This document shows positions 1 to 13,200 of a DNA stretch of 64,000 nt, in pieces. The notes below the pieces were generated by a model that did not search any database, was not told the origin of the DNA, and saw nothing but the letters and a program-made list of their open reading frames with translations. Location: positions 9,887,364-9,951,363 of the forward strand of contig NW_019211458.1 in the NCBI RefSeq assembly GCF_002443255.2, read 5' to 3'. Each line of letters begins with the position of its first letter. Position 1 is the first letter of the stretch. The translations under genes were made by a program, and so were the position numbers. Source of the DNA: Varroa destructor. Taxonomy: Eukaryota > Arthropoda > Arachnida > Mesostigmata > Varroidae.

Positions 1-314
1 AAAACTGGTTATCAAGCCATGCATCGTCAGACTATTAAGATTGCTAGTAACTAGCAACAAAATTAATTATCTGGACAATATCTCTCGGAGCATTAATAAA
101 AAAAATCTGTGATTCTGTTCTATGGATCGGTGGTTTCGAGGCGCTCTTTTAGCTAGAATATTTGAAAACCCAAAGTCTCTATGCTAGATAAGGCAGCTCT
201 TTTGCTACATATGAGCCAGAAGAAGAAACGGCAAACCATAAACGTGTGTCTACCCATTGAGGTATCATTCCGTATGTTCAGTGCTCCAGGAAAAAAAGGA
301 AAAAATGATGTATA

Positions 315-414
315 NNNNNNNNNNNNNNNNNNNNNNNNNNNNNNNNNNNNNNNNNNNNNNNNNNNNNNNNNNNNNNNNNNNNNNNNNNNNNNNNNNNNNN
401 NNNNNNNNNNNNNN
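315..414. other. Assembly gap of 100 N
   Basis: A run of exactly 100 undetermined bases, the conventional placeholder for a scaffold join of unknown length. The true distance between the two flanks is not known. ORFs reading across it are meaningless. Confidence 0.98.
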
Positions 415-3400
415 ATATATTAGTTTTTTTAATACAATATGACATACATTTAACGACTAAGTAAGAAAAATGACTAAGTTTAAACTTGCGGGCTTATAGG
501 GCTAGGCAGAAATGAAATAATTAAATTTCAATCTAAATTCTAAACAATAACAAAAAACGGTGCGGGGTGCTTTCATAACGCCCACCCATCGAAGTTATTT
601 GAGCCGAAAAGTTTGAAACTAATGGGGGGCAAATGTCCCAGAATGCTGATAATATTAATACTGTTTTCGTCCGCTCGGTAATTCAATGTATACAAGCCGT
701 CTCGTAGGGAGCATGGTGAACATAGGTGGCTTTTTGAATAGACACTATCGGAATGTATAGATAACACCGGGCGAGCATTTCCATGTGCGTGAGCCCCGAC
801 CATATGTTCTCACTTGGCCTTTTGCATGAATTTGCATGTGGAACGATCTAACGAAGATTTTTATTGCGTTTTTGAGCACAGAGTACTTTACGTTGCCGAT
901 GTGCTCAGCTATCACGATATTGTCTAATCCTTTTTCCAATACTTTGCTCACAGGCAAATATGCCTATTTTTGGTGCCTTCTCTTGTCCAGTTGTCTCGGG
1001 GCCAGTGTAGAATCTACTAGCAGATTTGTGGACGTTAATAGCTTTGTCAGATAGCAATACCCAAGGTATCATCGAATTGCGCGTCTTTCAAATCAGCGCA
1101 AAAACAACGTAACGAACATACAGAAACTAACACTATTCTCATTAATACAGAAATAATAATAAATATCGCATATATTCTGCCCACAATTGATTCACGGGAT
1201 GGTGTCAGGGAGCGAAATATCTAAGGATAAAAAGTCAATTATAACGTAAATATTTTGTTTCTATTACGCTGCGTCTGCTTTTGTGTAGTGGTCAAAGCTT
1301 TATTGTCCGTATGTAGTACTAATACTATCATTTCCGCGATCATCATTCTCTGGCAGTTCCGCCTACAGATACCGTTGAGACTCAAGCGATTATCGAAAAA
1401 ATGATAAGGTGTTTTCCTCCATTTGGTCGGGTGTTCCTCCGTTGGCGCGTTTCGTATTAGTTGATTATGTCCTTGGAAAGGGAGCGCGTGGAACATCAGT
1501 TCGATGATTCCGTCATACCGTTGTCGACCACAGTTTAATCCATTTGGTCCTGTCCTGCCAAAAACATCTAGTTACTCAGAGAAGATTTGAGTTCTGCTTG
1601 GGTTTGATGCCAGATAGCAATTCATGGCCAGTTATATTTGATTTGGAACTGATTAATTTCGATTGTACGGGTTCTCGTAGCGGTAAAACATAACGTTTAC
1701 AGGAACTTCAAAGTAAACGATAAGTCAGAAGCTGGTCAAGCCAACAAGGTACCATAAAACTTCGTAAGCAAACTACTAAATAGCAGAACAGCGAAGCTGA
1801 CTGATAAAATAATAATAGACACTAAAAAAAATGACCCAGCGACCAGTCAAGTAGACCTTGTGGATCACATGATGAATCCAGCCAATTCGAGCCAAGAGCT
1901 GCAACTAGAATCAACGACGTTGGGTTGCCGTGAGCTAGTAACGATGCACACTCGTACAGGTACTCGTAAGGTATATTCATTTTTAAGCGTGCTGCAGACA
2001 AAGCTAAAAAATTTAACAAAAAATAGTTCGGCTTTGCGCTAAACCAAGAACGCGAAATTTGACCAGAGCTTCACGGTGACTAGATAACGCAGCAACCTCA
2101 CAAACGAAAAAGGTGTAATCCTGTTTAAAAGGGTGCCTAAACAGCCATCTCTTCTGTCTTCATTGAGCTACCAAAAAAAGACGTCTATTATCCTCAATCT
2201 ATAAACAGCCTATGAAAATAAGACTACTAAAGCCGCACTATGTTCTCGATGAAATAGGCAGCGCACTCTCCCAGTAGCAAACATTAAACAAGCTGATGTC
2301 GACACATAAACATGACGTTCCGATAAAGAATTATATCGATTTGGTTCCTAACACTTGAATGTAGTTTCTCGTTTATAGGAAAAACTGACGAATATTAAAA
2401 TACTTTGAACCAGTGTCCTAGGTTAACCTCGAATTGAAACAAGGCCTGATCGTGCATTAACATACGTCGTCGTCGTCGTCGTCGTCTAAAAAATCTATTA
2501 CTTGCAAACACACCCCCTTATCAGTTTACAAAAAAACGTTCCAAGAGTAATCACAACTTCTCAGATTATTGCCCTATGCAGTGTATATCAACAAAGTGCT
2601 TCAGGCGTCTTACACACGGCAATTTTTATTCTTCTCCGAGACGGGCATTGTCCCCCGCAGAACAAACTGCCTACAATGGCATTTACCTGATGGTATCATA
2701 TGCTTAATGTCAGTTTTATCGTAGACATTCTCCTGGCCTACATTGGCCACCTTGGCCCTATCGTGGCGCAACAGACATGGAAAAGCGACGGTCCGTTAAG
2801 CAACGAGTGCGTGTAGTGGTTTGAAGTAGCGACTTGCCCGTTGAACTCCACATGGGATAGTAAACTTTAATTCTATCATGAAGGCCCATTCAGTGTTTTT
2901 CTACTATATATATCTGGAAAGTCGGCGACAACAATTTAGCAGACTGATACATAGTGTGTTATCGTCTCGTTGTCCGATCCTAAAAATAATAATAACAGTG
3001 TAAGTTGTGTACATTAGAAATTTTGACAGCGTCGCTCGTTTCTAAATCACGAGCCATGATGACCTCTTTGAGGGTTTTTTGAGGACCCAGATTAAACTGA
3101 TTTAGCTAATTTTTTCTTATTATTATGTGTTCTATGGTTAAAGTAGAATTAATTTCCGTATTAAGTGGCGTCTATTTTTTTATTTGCTACTAAAATGCCG
3201 ACTTCACTAGTTTGACAGATCCGTTTTGCTTTACATCCTTGTGCAATAGAAATTGTATTACAATAGTTATTGCGCTTTTAAATGTTAATTTTATACTGGC
3301 CGGTGGTTTTATGCAGGATTGTTATTCAAGGGTTTTCCACTCGTTGTATGCTGTGAGAGAAACAATAGGACTATCAATCGCAGTCATTCTATCGTATCTT

Positions 3401-5440
3401 CTCAAGCGGCAGTCGTCGATACAGCACAGATATGTCACGGAGCTTATCACACTATAACTAGACATATACTATGTATTATGCCCTTGATACCGCGATAGGC
3501 ACAACGTTGAACAGCAGTCGCTGCTCGATTCCAACCATGGTTTCGTTGGCTTTTCCGCTATTTGTGCTATTCGACATCCGACAGCCCGGATAGGGCCTTA
3601 AGCTACTCAGGCCGTGTGACGCGAACAACGAAAGCTCACTAGACACGGTTCGCATTGGATGCTGTCAAACGGCTGACTAAATCAACGCCTCGGATCTTCT
3701 TGTATACAGCTCTATTACAGGCGTTACTATCCGCGCTCGTAGCAAAACCAAGGACCGCCGCCCGTTCCCAGTCAGTTAGTGTAGGACATATTTGCATTCT
3801 AACAGTGAAGTCTTTCTTTTCCTTCTTTCGCTTAGAAAGAAACGACTTTAACACACGCAGCTTCGGTTAGGTAGAGGAAAGCAGTCAGAAAGGGGCAACA
3901 GAAACGCGACAAGCCGCCGCTGGTAATGCGTCATCTAATAGCGATAGGATCCAAACGCCAGGCTAATGGTGAAATCTGTTACTTGATCCAAGCAAGGACT
4001 GTTCGACCCTATTCTCTACTTACTCTTTTGGCAGAATCTTTTTCCGTGCCCAGAAAGCTGGCAAGAATCCATCGGTGGGCAGAGATGGTTGGCCGTTGAT
4101 ATTAACCAGCACGTTTGTTTTGACCTTTGCCTTTAGGTAGGAACATAGCAAGCAAAAAGGTCGTACTTCTGAGTTTTGACGAATCCCAAGTACAAAACCA
4201 AATGGAACAAGTGTACATTTTATACCACATGAGTTGGATTTCCTATTTTCAAGCGTATTATTTCCGTCTACAGTAGCATAGCAGAGGTTCAAACCTAAAC
4301 GGGTAAATACAACCATGAATCATAACCTAATAATACTCCTGAAAATGTATTTTATTTCCTATATTATTAAAACGTAGCGTCTATTTGGTTGTATCAATGA
4401 TTGGCTTTTAAAGTTGGCATACGGATTTCAGTGACCTATATGGCCTAACGCTTTGATGGTCCTATAAAATGAATGTATAGACGTAACTCTCCGAGAGGCA
4501 GCAATGACAAAAATCAAGACGTTTTGTGGTCTGTGTGTTCGTTGAAAAATTTGAAACTAATTTACTTAAACGATGATGAGTTCGCAGCAAGGAGTGCAAC
4601 GAAAATTGGCAATGGCAGCAGCATATTAAACTCGTATGTGCTTTGGAATACTTTGTTTTTTTTTTTGTAATAGCTTATTTTAACATTGAGTGTGGACCTA
4701 TCTGACTCGAAGCAAAAGGACGTTTGTAGCGAATTCGAAAACGAGGTCCTTCTGACCCATCTCTTCATTTTGTTGGCCAAAGAAGTGTAACAGTTGCAGA
4801 ATTAAGGAGGCTCTGCGGGCCTATGCCTTCTATGAAGTGCAATACGGCCTATTGGAAACATCGCAAATCTAAATGGAACAGATAGCACGCTGTGCTAAAC
4901 AGCAGGCTTCTAGCAACACTGCGAACACATCTATTATTTTTTGCACCTACGTCACTTGAACCATATGTTAGATGCACAGCCTTGTTGTGCAACTTATTTT
5001 ACCTATGAGAAATGTAATGGTAGGCGTAGGTTCAAAAGATTGGACCGCAAGTGACGTTTTTCTACTTTGAGTTCATAAAGCATGTAGTGTTCCAAATCAA
5101 CTGATATTTCTAATAAATGTAACACCTTAAAGGTGAGTTTATAAACTTCACATTTTGTCAAGTCAAAATAACCGTTATTTCGTTTTTGTGTTGGCTTGTC
5201 TGTACAGTTATTCTCTGATTAGGAAAGAAACGAAGCACGTTATGAAATTATCTAAGATCAATTGAAAAATCTCATACTAGATATTAAACTTCTTAAGCGA
5301 TTGAGACGTCGTTCTCTTTCTACCGACCAGATGGATTTTGTTGGTTATTTCAAACAATTAGTAATAGGAAGCCATAAACAATCCCTTTGACTATCTAGAT
5401 CGCTAATAGATAGATTATATAACATATTAAACGGTTAAAG
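415..5440. other. Intergenic, no gene recognised
   Basis: AT-rich sequence with only short ORFs that overlap one another in several frames and carry no motif I recognise. The longest is a 98-codon minus-strand ORF at 4020-4316, listed among the findings. A CGT trinucleotide run lies at 2465-2486. No splice-consistent exon chain, tRNA or rRNA was seen. Confidence 0.6.
2465..2486. repeat. (CGT)7 microsatellite
   Basis: Seven uninterrupted CGT units plus one base. It is the only clear trinucleotide CG-containing microsatellite in the window and lies in otherwise AT-rich, apparently noncoding DNA. Confidence 0.9.
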
Positions 5441-5445
5441 TCTGC

Positions 5446-5464
5446 ATATATATATATATATATA
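5446..5464. repeat. (TA)n microsatellite
   Basis: About nine TA dinucleotides immediately left of the GC-rich block at 5.54-6.67 kb. Confidence 0.85.
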
Positions 5465-5539
5465 CGAAGCAAATCAATAATATAAATCTATGAGTAAATA
5501 CGTGTTCGCAGCTACAAAGGTGACGATAAAGCTTAGCTC

Positions 5540-6670
5540 GTGCGTTTCCGGTGCAGCGGCGACCAGCGGTATCATCAGAGTCGCGAAAGAGTTCCTTTAA
5601 TTGCTGGCTGATTGAGCGTCCCCATCCCCCGTCCCCCGCTTCTAGTAGAGTGCGACGAGAGGAAGCCCAAGCAAAGGGCCAGGAAGTACGAGCGGCTCGC
5701 GGAAGCATGAAAATGGCCATTGAACTAGGTCGCGGCACGAGCGCGTGCACGTTTACAAGAAATTTTTTCGAGATCGGTGCAGGTGAGACGTGGGAAAGCT
5801 TTGCAATGGAACCGAGAAGATGCTTCTATTCTCCGAAGAAGGCCGGCTCACCAGAACTACTATGCCGTCGGTAGGGACAGATCGGTTAGGCGTTTAGTGA
5901 GTTCAAGAGTGTTAAGTGGTCTCTGTTAAATGAACTGAGTGTAAAATTTAAATCTAAAGCTTTTTTGGGCAGCAGTTGAAGAATAGCGAGACCGATACGT
6001 TTCACCGAGGGTAGGGTAACGGCTTACGCTAAGTTGATTCGGATGGTCTAAGGTTATAGGACAGAGACGCCTGGCTCCCTCTTCTAAAAGCGCACCGAAC
6101 CAAGAGGGCCGTTGGTGTTCCGCGAAAGGACAGGTCAAAGTGCAGGGCCGATAAGATACCCGGGTACCTACCGGAGGTAGATTTGGTTGACAAAGAAAGG
6201 CAAACTAGGGTGGTAGCCTTAGCTTTGTCAGCATTATGACGCCCGAAAGCAGTATGCTTGTAGCTAAGAATATTATCCTCAGTGCATGAACCATCGCGCA
6301 CCACCTAGGTAATCCCCCCAGTTGAAATCCACAGTAATGGAGGTTTGGGAAGGGTGTCTTCGACGAAGGCACACTATTTCAGAGCAGTCCGACAGTCTCG
6401 ACTAGTCCCGCCAAAATCAGCCGAGGCCTTGGTATTTTCAACTTGTCACTGATGCCATTTAAGCGTAAACAAAACCGTACGCTGACTGGTGGTGTGCTAT
6501 TAACCGGATAGGGGAATATGGGCTAAAAGTACGTGACTATGTACGCACCTACAAAAGACAGTAGGTCTACACTGCTGGTCAGAGATCTGCGAATTCATCG
6601 CTGGGGAAGCTGAGCATCAACCTCATTGGGCAAGGCGAACAGTAGCGGTCGCTACGAGTATTAACATGAC
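5540..6670. other. GC-rich island of unknown origin
   Basis: Base composition is visibly richer in G and C than the DNA on either side. ORFs overlap on both strands (+ 5551-5874, 107 codons; minus 5427-5750, 107 codons; minus 6029-6304, 91 codons), which is what GC-rich DNA gives by chance because stop codons are rarer. No protein motif was recognised in any frame and no rRNA or tRNA core was found. It could be a promoter island, an inserted element or a decayed gene. The (TA)n tracts at each side make an insertion worth testing. Confidence 0.4.
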
Positions 6671-6692
6671 AACAAGATGTAACGAGGGTTAG

Positions 6693-6719
6693 TATATATA
6701 TATACATATATATATATAT
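6693..6719. repeat. (TA)n microsatellite
   Basis: An interrupted TA run with one CA unit, directly right of the GC-rich block and just left of the mariner relic. Confidence 0.85.
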
Positions 6720-6815
6720 GCGACATGAATGTAGTGTGGCTCACTTATAACAAAGGAACAACAAAAGTTGACAAACCGTTTGTTATACTGAACTTCCCCT
6801 GACACGCTATTTTTA

Positions 6816-7275
6816 TTGCTACACAATCACAAATTCATCATGGCACAAAACTGCGCATCATTTGTACAATCGGAGCAACGATCAACCATTATCCAATCCT
6901 TTCATGCGGGGCAAAACGCCGACCAGACGATAAATTATTTCGGTTGCCCCAAGTCGACAGTCCATGTTATAGTAGATATCTATGTGTCTGTGAAAGAAGC
7001 ACGTCTAAACATAGTTCAGTGAAAAATTTATGACGGAGAGAGGAAGCTATGGAAAATTTTTTTTCTTTATAATTGTATTACTTCTATCGAGTCATTAACA
7101 AAAAATTTTCATGCGAAAAAAACATGTTACGGGCTGTACACGAAGACCTCAGGCACACGTCCCATGCCATAAAAGTCAAATAGATGCTTGTTGTGGCCAA
7201 TAAAATCAGGATATTTAACCAATACTATTTATTCCTTCGTTTGCTTAAAATAAAGCAGCGGGTCATGCTCGATTT
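6816..7275 (+). pseudogene. mariner-type transposase relic (N-terminal part)
   Basis: A 68-codon ORF at 6816-7022 contains a helix-turn-helix of the mariner kind: RSTIIQSFHAGQNADQTI followed by a segment reading CPKSTVHVIV, close to the usual 'xSTIIxLFxAGxxxxxI...xPKSTVxxxV' pattern. After about 100 bases in another frame comes AVHEDLRHTSHAIKVK, an in-frame stop, and a basic stretch ending LLKIKQRVML. These match the second helix-turn-helix and the region before the catalytic core in arthropod mariners. The frame change, the internal stop and the loss of a recognisable DDE/D core show an old, dead copy. Ends and terminal inverted repeats were not found. Confidence 0.6.
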
Positions 7276-7299
7276 TTTTTTTTAAAAAAAATGCTTGCT

Positions 7300-10200
7300 G
7301 TCAGTGCAAAAATAAACCACAGAGATTGCTCACGATACAGAGAATAGTGTATGAGGGCACTTTTCTGGACATATTTCACGTTTTGAGCGTGAGAAAAGCC
7401 ATTATACGACTAGAAAGACAACAGAGTTAACAATCTTGTTCATCATCTGCAATTAATAAACCGTTATAACCGTGAATAGCCAAAAAAAAAGACTATACGT
7501 TTTCAAGCAAGGTGGTCTATCAACTAATAGTAATCGGCCAATGCCGTATTGACTGCTTTAAACTATAAGCATGTTCTGGACCAAGCATGACTGATTACGA
7601 TGTACCTATCGAGGGTTTTTGAAGGAGGCTTCAAGAACTCTCAACATGCAATCTTCAAAACAAGGCCAAAGAGCAATTTTGAGTTTAGATAGGCCACTCT
7701 GTCTTTCTCGTACGACGATATATTTATTGCGCAGATGTGAAACGAGCATTCAAATTGCAATGTAATTTTTGCGCACCCTGAAAGCACCCCCGTAGAATAA
7801 AGCAATGATAAGCAAAGCTGTAGTTCAACATGGGACAACAGTTGATTCGGTCGATTGTTATAAATGTGCCAGTCGAACGGCTAACGCCTCTCGTACTGCG
7901 TCATTGTTTGTCTTATCTTGCAGACCCTTGGCCTGTAAAGGCAACGGTTCAGGTACCAAACTAATTACTAGCTTATCTGCTTAAAGTAGCACCACATCAA
8001 CCAGAGTCAACTACGATAGTTCAGTGTCATTACTGAGACGCAATCAAATAGTTTCTAGTGTCCGTCTAAGGAGAATTGTCGAAATAATTTAGCGGTACCG
8101 ATTAAATATCTCAACAGTATCACAGCGCCAAAATCGATATTGGAAAGGTCAAGTAGATCTCGTTTCGAATACGCGGCAGACTATTGAATGTAAAACTTAG
8201 ATTATCGTATAAATGCGCCCATTTCAACAACAAGCTCGGCTATATTACCTAATCAGTGTTGCGCATTGCCTAAAGAATCGGTGTTCAACACCTGGTCGTT
8301 TCGATCACTCATGTGTCAGATAAGTGAAGATTCTGTACGTTTCCGTCCGTCTTGCGTGCGTCCAGAGGTGACAGGAGATTGAGGCTTTGTAAAACTACTG
8401 CAAAGTATCTTATAACTATCTGAAAAACTGTTCCATCATATTCTTAGCCAAGATTGCATAAGCGTCCTGAGACGTTACGGGCAAACAGTTGTTATTGCTG
8501 CTTTCGAGTACCGAGAATAGCGTTCGTGAACACGTAATGAAACGGTAACCCCGTACGTCGTTAGATCCATGCATCGTGTCCTTATCTGCTCATACGAAAT
8601 ACCATAGCAGAAGCAACGCTTTCTTTTATCACAAGGCTTTCTGACATTACGCCTTCCATCTTCAGGGATTATAGCGCGAATGAACTCTTATCTGTCCGAA
8701 GATATTCTCAATTGCGCTGATCATTGGCAGGTGACAAGTTCGAAGTCCGGAGGAATTAAATTCTATGCTGCCTGTATGCCAACAGAGCATAGACAGGCTT
8801 TTTTTTTCCGCCGGGGCCCAGCCACCTTAAGCAATGCTCAACTACGGTGCAGAATATAAAACTTAAAACCTTTGTTTAGACAGTCCGCTAAGCCTCCGCG
8901 ATTATGCGATGATGATGATGTGTCAAAATATATGTCACTTTCCTTCATTTCATGTTAGTTAGGACCATGCCTAGAACTTGGAACAGCAAACACATGTTAT
9001 TATGCAAGCCTCCAATGTATCAACGACTTCCCAGCCAAAAATCTACTTTTGCATGATCTGCAGGGTTTCGGGAATAGTGGCTAGCTTTCAGATATTTTTT
9101 CCATTGGAACCATGAGTAAATTTTCAGCAAACTTTACAAATTAATCTAGAAATTTTTCATTTGCCGTGCTTATTCCGCTACGTTAACACTATTGAGAATG
9201 TAAGCTGTTGATATATGTAGTGTAGATCTAAACAATGTTTTTTTTTTTTTAGATATCTTAAATGCTAAAGAAAACGAAAGTTAAGGTAGACGTCTGTTTT
9301 TTGATAGCTATTATACTATACACAAAAACGCAATCGAAAGTAAGGATGTGCGAATATCTTCTATGGCTACATAATAGGAAAACGATTCCTGTATTCGCTA
9401 CGTATGTGTCGGGGGCAAAAAAGCATTAGCCAATGCATTCTACGGTGTTTTTCAGATCAGTTTGTGAATCTTCTACGCTTTGGCTTCTTTGCTTTCGTTC
9501 TATTCCTTTCCGGCTCTTTCTGCGACTAGTTTGCCAGTACGCTAGCGAGCTTCTCGACTGTTTTCTTTTGACGAAAGCGCTTTTCCCATGTCCTATCCTC
9601 GTGTGAATTGTTCACTGCGCCGTCATATTCTCCGCTTTCCGCCCCAGGCATGTTTCATAGAGGTTCGTCCCATTTGCGTGCGAAGAAACGCCATGAGCAA
9701 AAAAAACACAAACTGCACGTGTCTTACGGCTGATAGAAGCTATGGATGTGTATCAGGATTGCAGACATAAGGCAGATCTGACAAACACTTTTCAATAGAA
9801 CGACAAGTTGAGCATAAGAAGGCCAGAAGTATTAGGACTATTGATTTTCGCTCACTAACAGACTCTATTGACTAGTATCGAAATTTGCGGTAGACGCGAA
9901 TTAATCGTATTTTGCTTTATCCAACAAACTCTGATTGCGACCTAAAGGTTACCTGAATTGTTTATTGAAAATAGGGTGAACGGTTTACTACCCGCTACAT
10001 AGAAGTATATATTATTGTTAAAAAAAAAAAACTATGTCATCGAACAGTTGAAATAGAGATTACAGTTACACGAATTTGCACAATGAGACTATATACGTTC
10101 GTTAACGGTGAGCCTCAATGCAAAATCCACACTCTATACACACCCGTCGGACTCTGGGAGGGTAAGCTTGTGTTTACTATTGGTGTGAACGGTGTCGTTA

Positions 10201-13200
10201 CAGGATGTAACTGTACAATAGCGGTTTCCAACGGATAGGGCATAACGTGTACGTTTTATGAGGGAAAACCCAACATGTAACGTTTCACGTTTCGTCTTAT
10301 GGTCCCCGTAATGACGTTATGGTGACGTGTTTGCCTATTAAAGTTACAGAAAGCTGAGGTAGCCAAAGTTCAGAATTGAGTACCGAACAAACACCTTAGA
10401 TGTAAGGCTTGTGATAAGTAATAATAATATAATGTATAAAAAAAAATGTTGAAACCAGACCCATCATTACTCTACTTTACTTTAGGAGCCAGCCTCCTCA
10501 AGCAATGATTAACAGTAGTACCGGACTTAAAATTCAAATCACTCAGTAGGTACGTTCTTTGGCGTGGCCTTTGTCACGCTAACTCTAATGGAAATTAGTC
10601 GTTAAGCAATATATGCTACTTAAGACTCTCGATTGGTAGCACCATTAACAAGCTTCTTCCAGGTTGTACAAAGAGTACAGTATAAACACTAGGACCAAGC
10701 CAACGGGTGCTTAGTTAGCTGGAAATTCCGTCTCCTTTTATACGTAGCCCTATAGCGTAGTATATTTTGTCGGCCCTATAGTATATTTTTTTACCTGTGT
10801 ATCGATTTTGGCCTAAAACTAAATAGCCTCGGCATTCAACGACACCTGCTAACGTCGGGGGAAGAAACGGAACCTGGAGAACCTAAGCGGCTTTGATTGG
10901 CTCATTTAAATCAATGAACATAAATTATATCTGTTCTTAGTCACTCCAACATTAATCAGAGAAAGCAAACAGCAACACCAAATTTCCCAGTCTTTGCCTG
11001 TAAGCCCTTCGTTGCGAGGCCCTCTTAGCCTATACATTTCAACGCTCACCGTCTCAGATACCGGTAGGCCCCCTCACCTAACGGCTAACGTAGAACGTGC
11101 TAATATTGAAGTCTACTTGGCGATGTGATCAGTTTTTTTGTCAAAGTTTGCGCGGCATCCATTTGCTTTTACCCTAGTAATAATAATATGTGATAGGTAC
11201 GTTAGTTTTAATAGAAAGTGTACAAGAATCGTTTTATAAAATGTTTCGCCGTCGAATCACTCATTCCGGGGTGAATTTTAATTGTGCGATTCGCTAATTG
11301 CTGGAATACTTTTTACAGCAGACGCTCATAAACATGACCGGACATAAATTAGTGAAAACAATAATTTATGCCTGTTGTTTCGGATCAGTCATGGTTGGAC
11401 AAATGTTCAAGCTGGCCTAACAGCTAAAGATGTCGCCGTCGCAAACAACGCACCGGGTCGAAACTATCGCCGATCGGTGAATCGACGACGTCCATTGCTA
11501 TAGCGACCAATAGTGAGCTACGGCGATTGAGTTCAGAAAAGCGTCACAAGTCCTTATAGCAGTAACAATAATATGTTAGATTTAATCATCAGTCGAGTTG
11601 GATCAAGTGGCCTATTCCGACCGCCACATTTTCAACTGTCTGGATATTATATAATAGGTGACACACATTGATTCTAATAAGAACGTACGTCGATTATAAT
11701 ATATGATAATAACGATGACGTTGAATGGTTCGTTCCGATTAACTGGCCAAATTCAAATGATGAGATTTGTTCAACCGTTAGGATACTGCTTATGAGAAAT
11801 AAATCAAATGCAGACGCTCGTTAATACGACAAACAGTTTTACAGTCGAGAAGCACCGGGCATATTACACGCTAGCCAGTACTATTTTGTTATTACTTTTT
11901 TAATCGTGAGATTATAGCCGTTTATTCGGTACAAGGCTTCTCAGCTTCGTTGCCCTTTGTCGCATTATGTCAGTAGCTTACCACAGTTGTCTTCCGCTGC
12001 TGTCCACTAAAAGTGCTATCGGTATCTAAATAATTTCGAAATATTTGTATGTTATTCAAGTTTAAAGAGTATAGAAATACACTTTAACTACCGCAGTTCA
12101 CCCAAATTATTTTAGAAGTCATGTTACTCTACTTTTATCCTGACTCCGATTCGGCTTTGTAATAAACGTCTCATTTACCCGTATCAGTCATCTCGCGTTT
12201 CCTTTACAAATAAGTCGTCTTCGTACCACAGCTAAACCGTCACTTTTTACAGCTAGTTCTCTATTATTCGAAAGTGCAATTTGTTCTCACTTTCCCAAAT
12301 TCTACGTAGATAACGAAATAGAGCGAGATATATTTGGGTAATTTGCGACCGTTTCTCGACAAAATAAGGAAACAATTTAGTCGACTCTACAGTGCAAAAT
12401 CTGCTGAAATGCAACCTTCTATCCGGTCTTCTTCGATCAAGATCAGAGATGCTTAGAGTAAAATTTGCAAAAATTATTACACAATCACCGAATGTATAAG
12501 TGAAACGATCGAATGGCAAGCGATCAGGATTGAAGCTGGAATGTTTTGTAGGACACGCTTTTGGTGTCATGCCTTGTCAAGCAGGCGCCTTTACACGAAA
12601 ACCTACACTTAAACGGCGCTGCCTTCAGCGTACACATTTAGCACTTTGTCACACCCTCCTCTTTGGCGACCTATACGATAATAGGAAAAGACCCGAAGCT
12701 GCTGCCCCAAGATCTTGTCAGCGATAAATAAATACTACCAAACCTCTGTCAATAAGTAAGAAGAGTTGTTTTATTACATTGGGATTGCTTCAGAACTATC
12801 TACTAGTTACTTAGGGATGGTAGAGCTTGGTAAAAGGCACACTGTAATGAGACAATGGGGCACCGACGCATTATTTCATCGCCAAATACCGAAATGCTTG
12901 TAAAAGTGTCCTAGCAGACATTACTTTGGAAAATAAATAATATGGGTAAAATACGTACATAGAAGATCCTGATTTTTTCTCTTCGAAAACGTATCGCACG
13001 CTTTCTCATGTCGGTCTCAACCAAGTGCTGTGGTCAGTGGTCAACTATTCTGACGATCTGATCTGACGCTGTAAAGTTGATATTTGGTCACTGATCGAGC
13101 GACTGCTTAGTAGACTCCGGCAAGACGCTTGGTCCCATATAGGTAAGGTCATACCGGACCTTTTCACAACAAAGGCTCGTCTCGATATTTCACTAATCTC

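Noticed and set aside
181..442. ORFs crossing the N run
   Set aside because: They are open only because undetermined bases cannot encode stops.
5870..6660. GC-rich stretch considered as an rRNA fragment
   Set aside because: No conserved 18S, 28S or mitochondrial rRNA core could be recognised.
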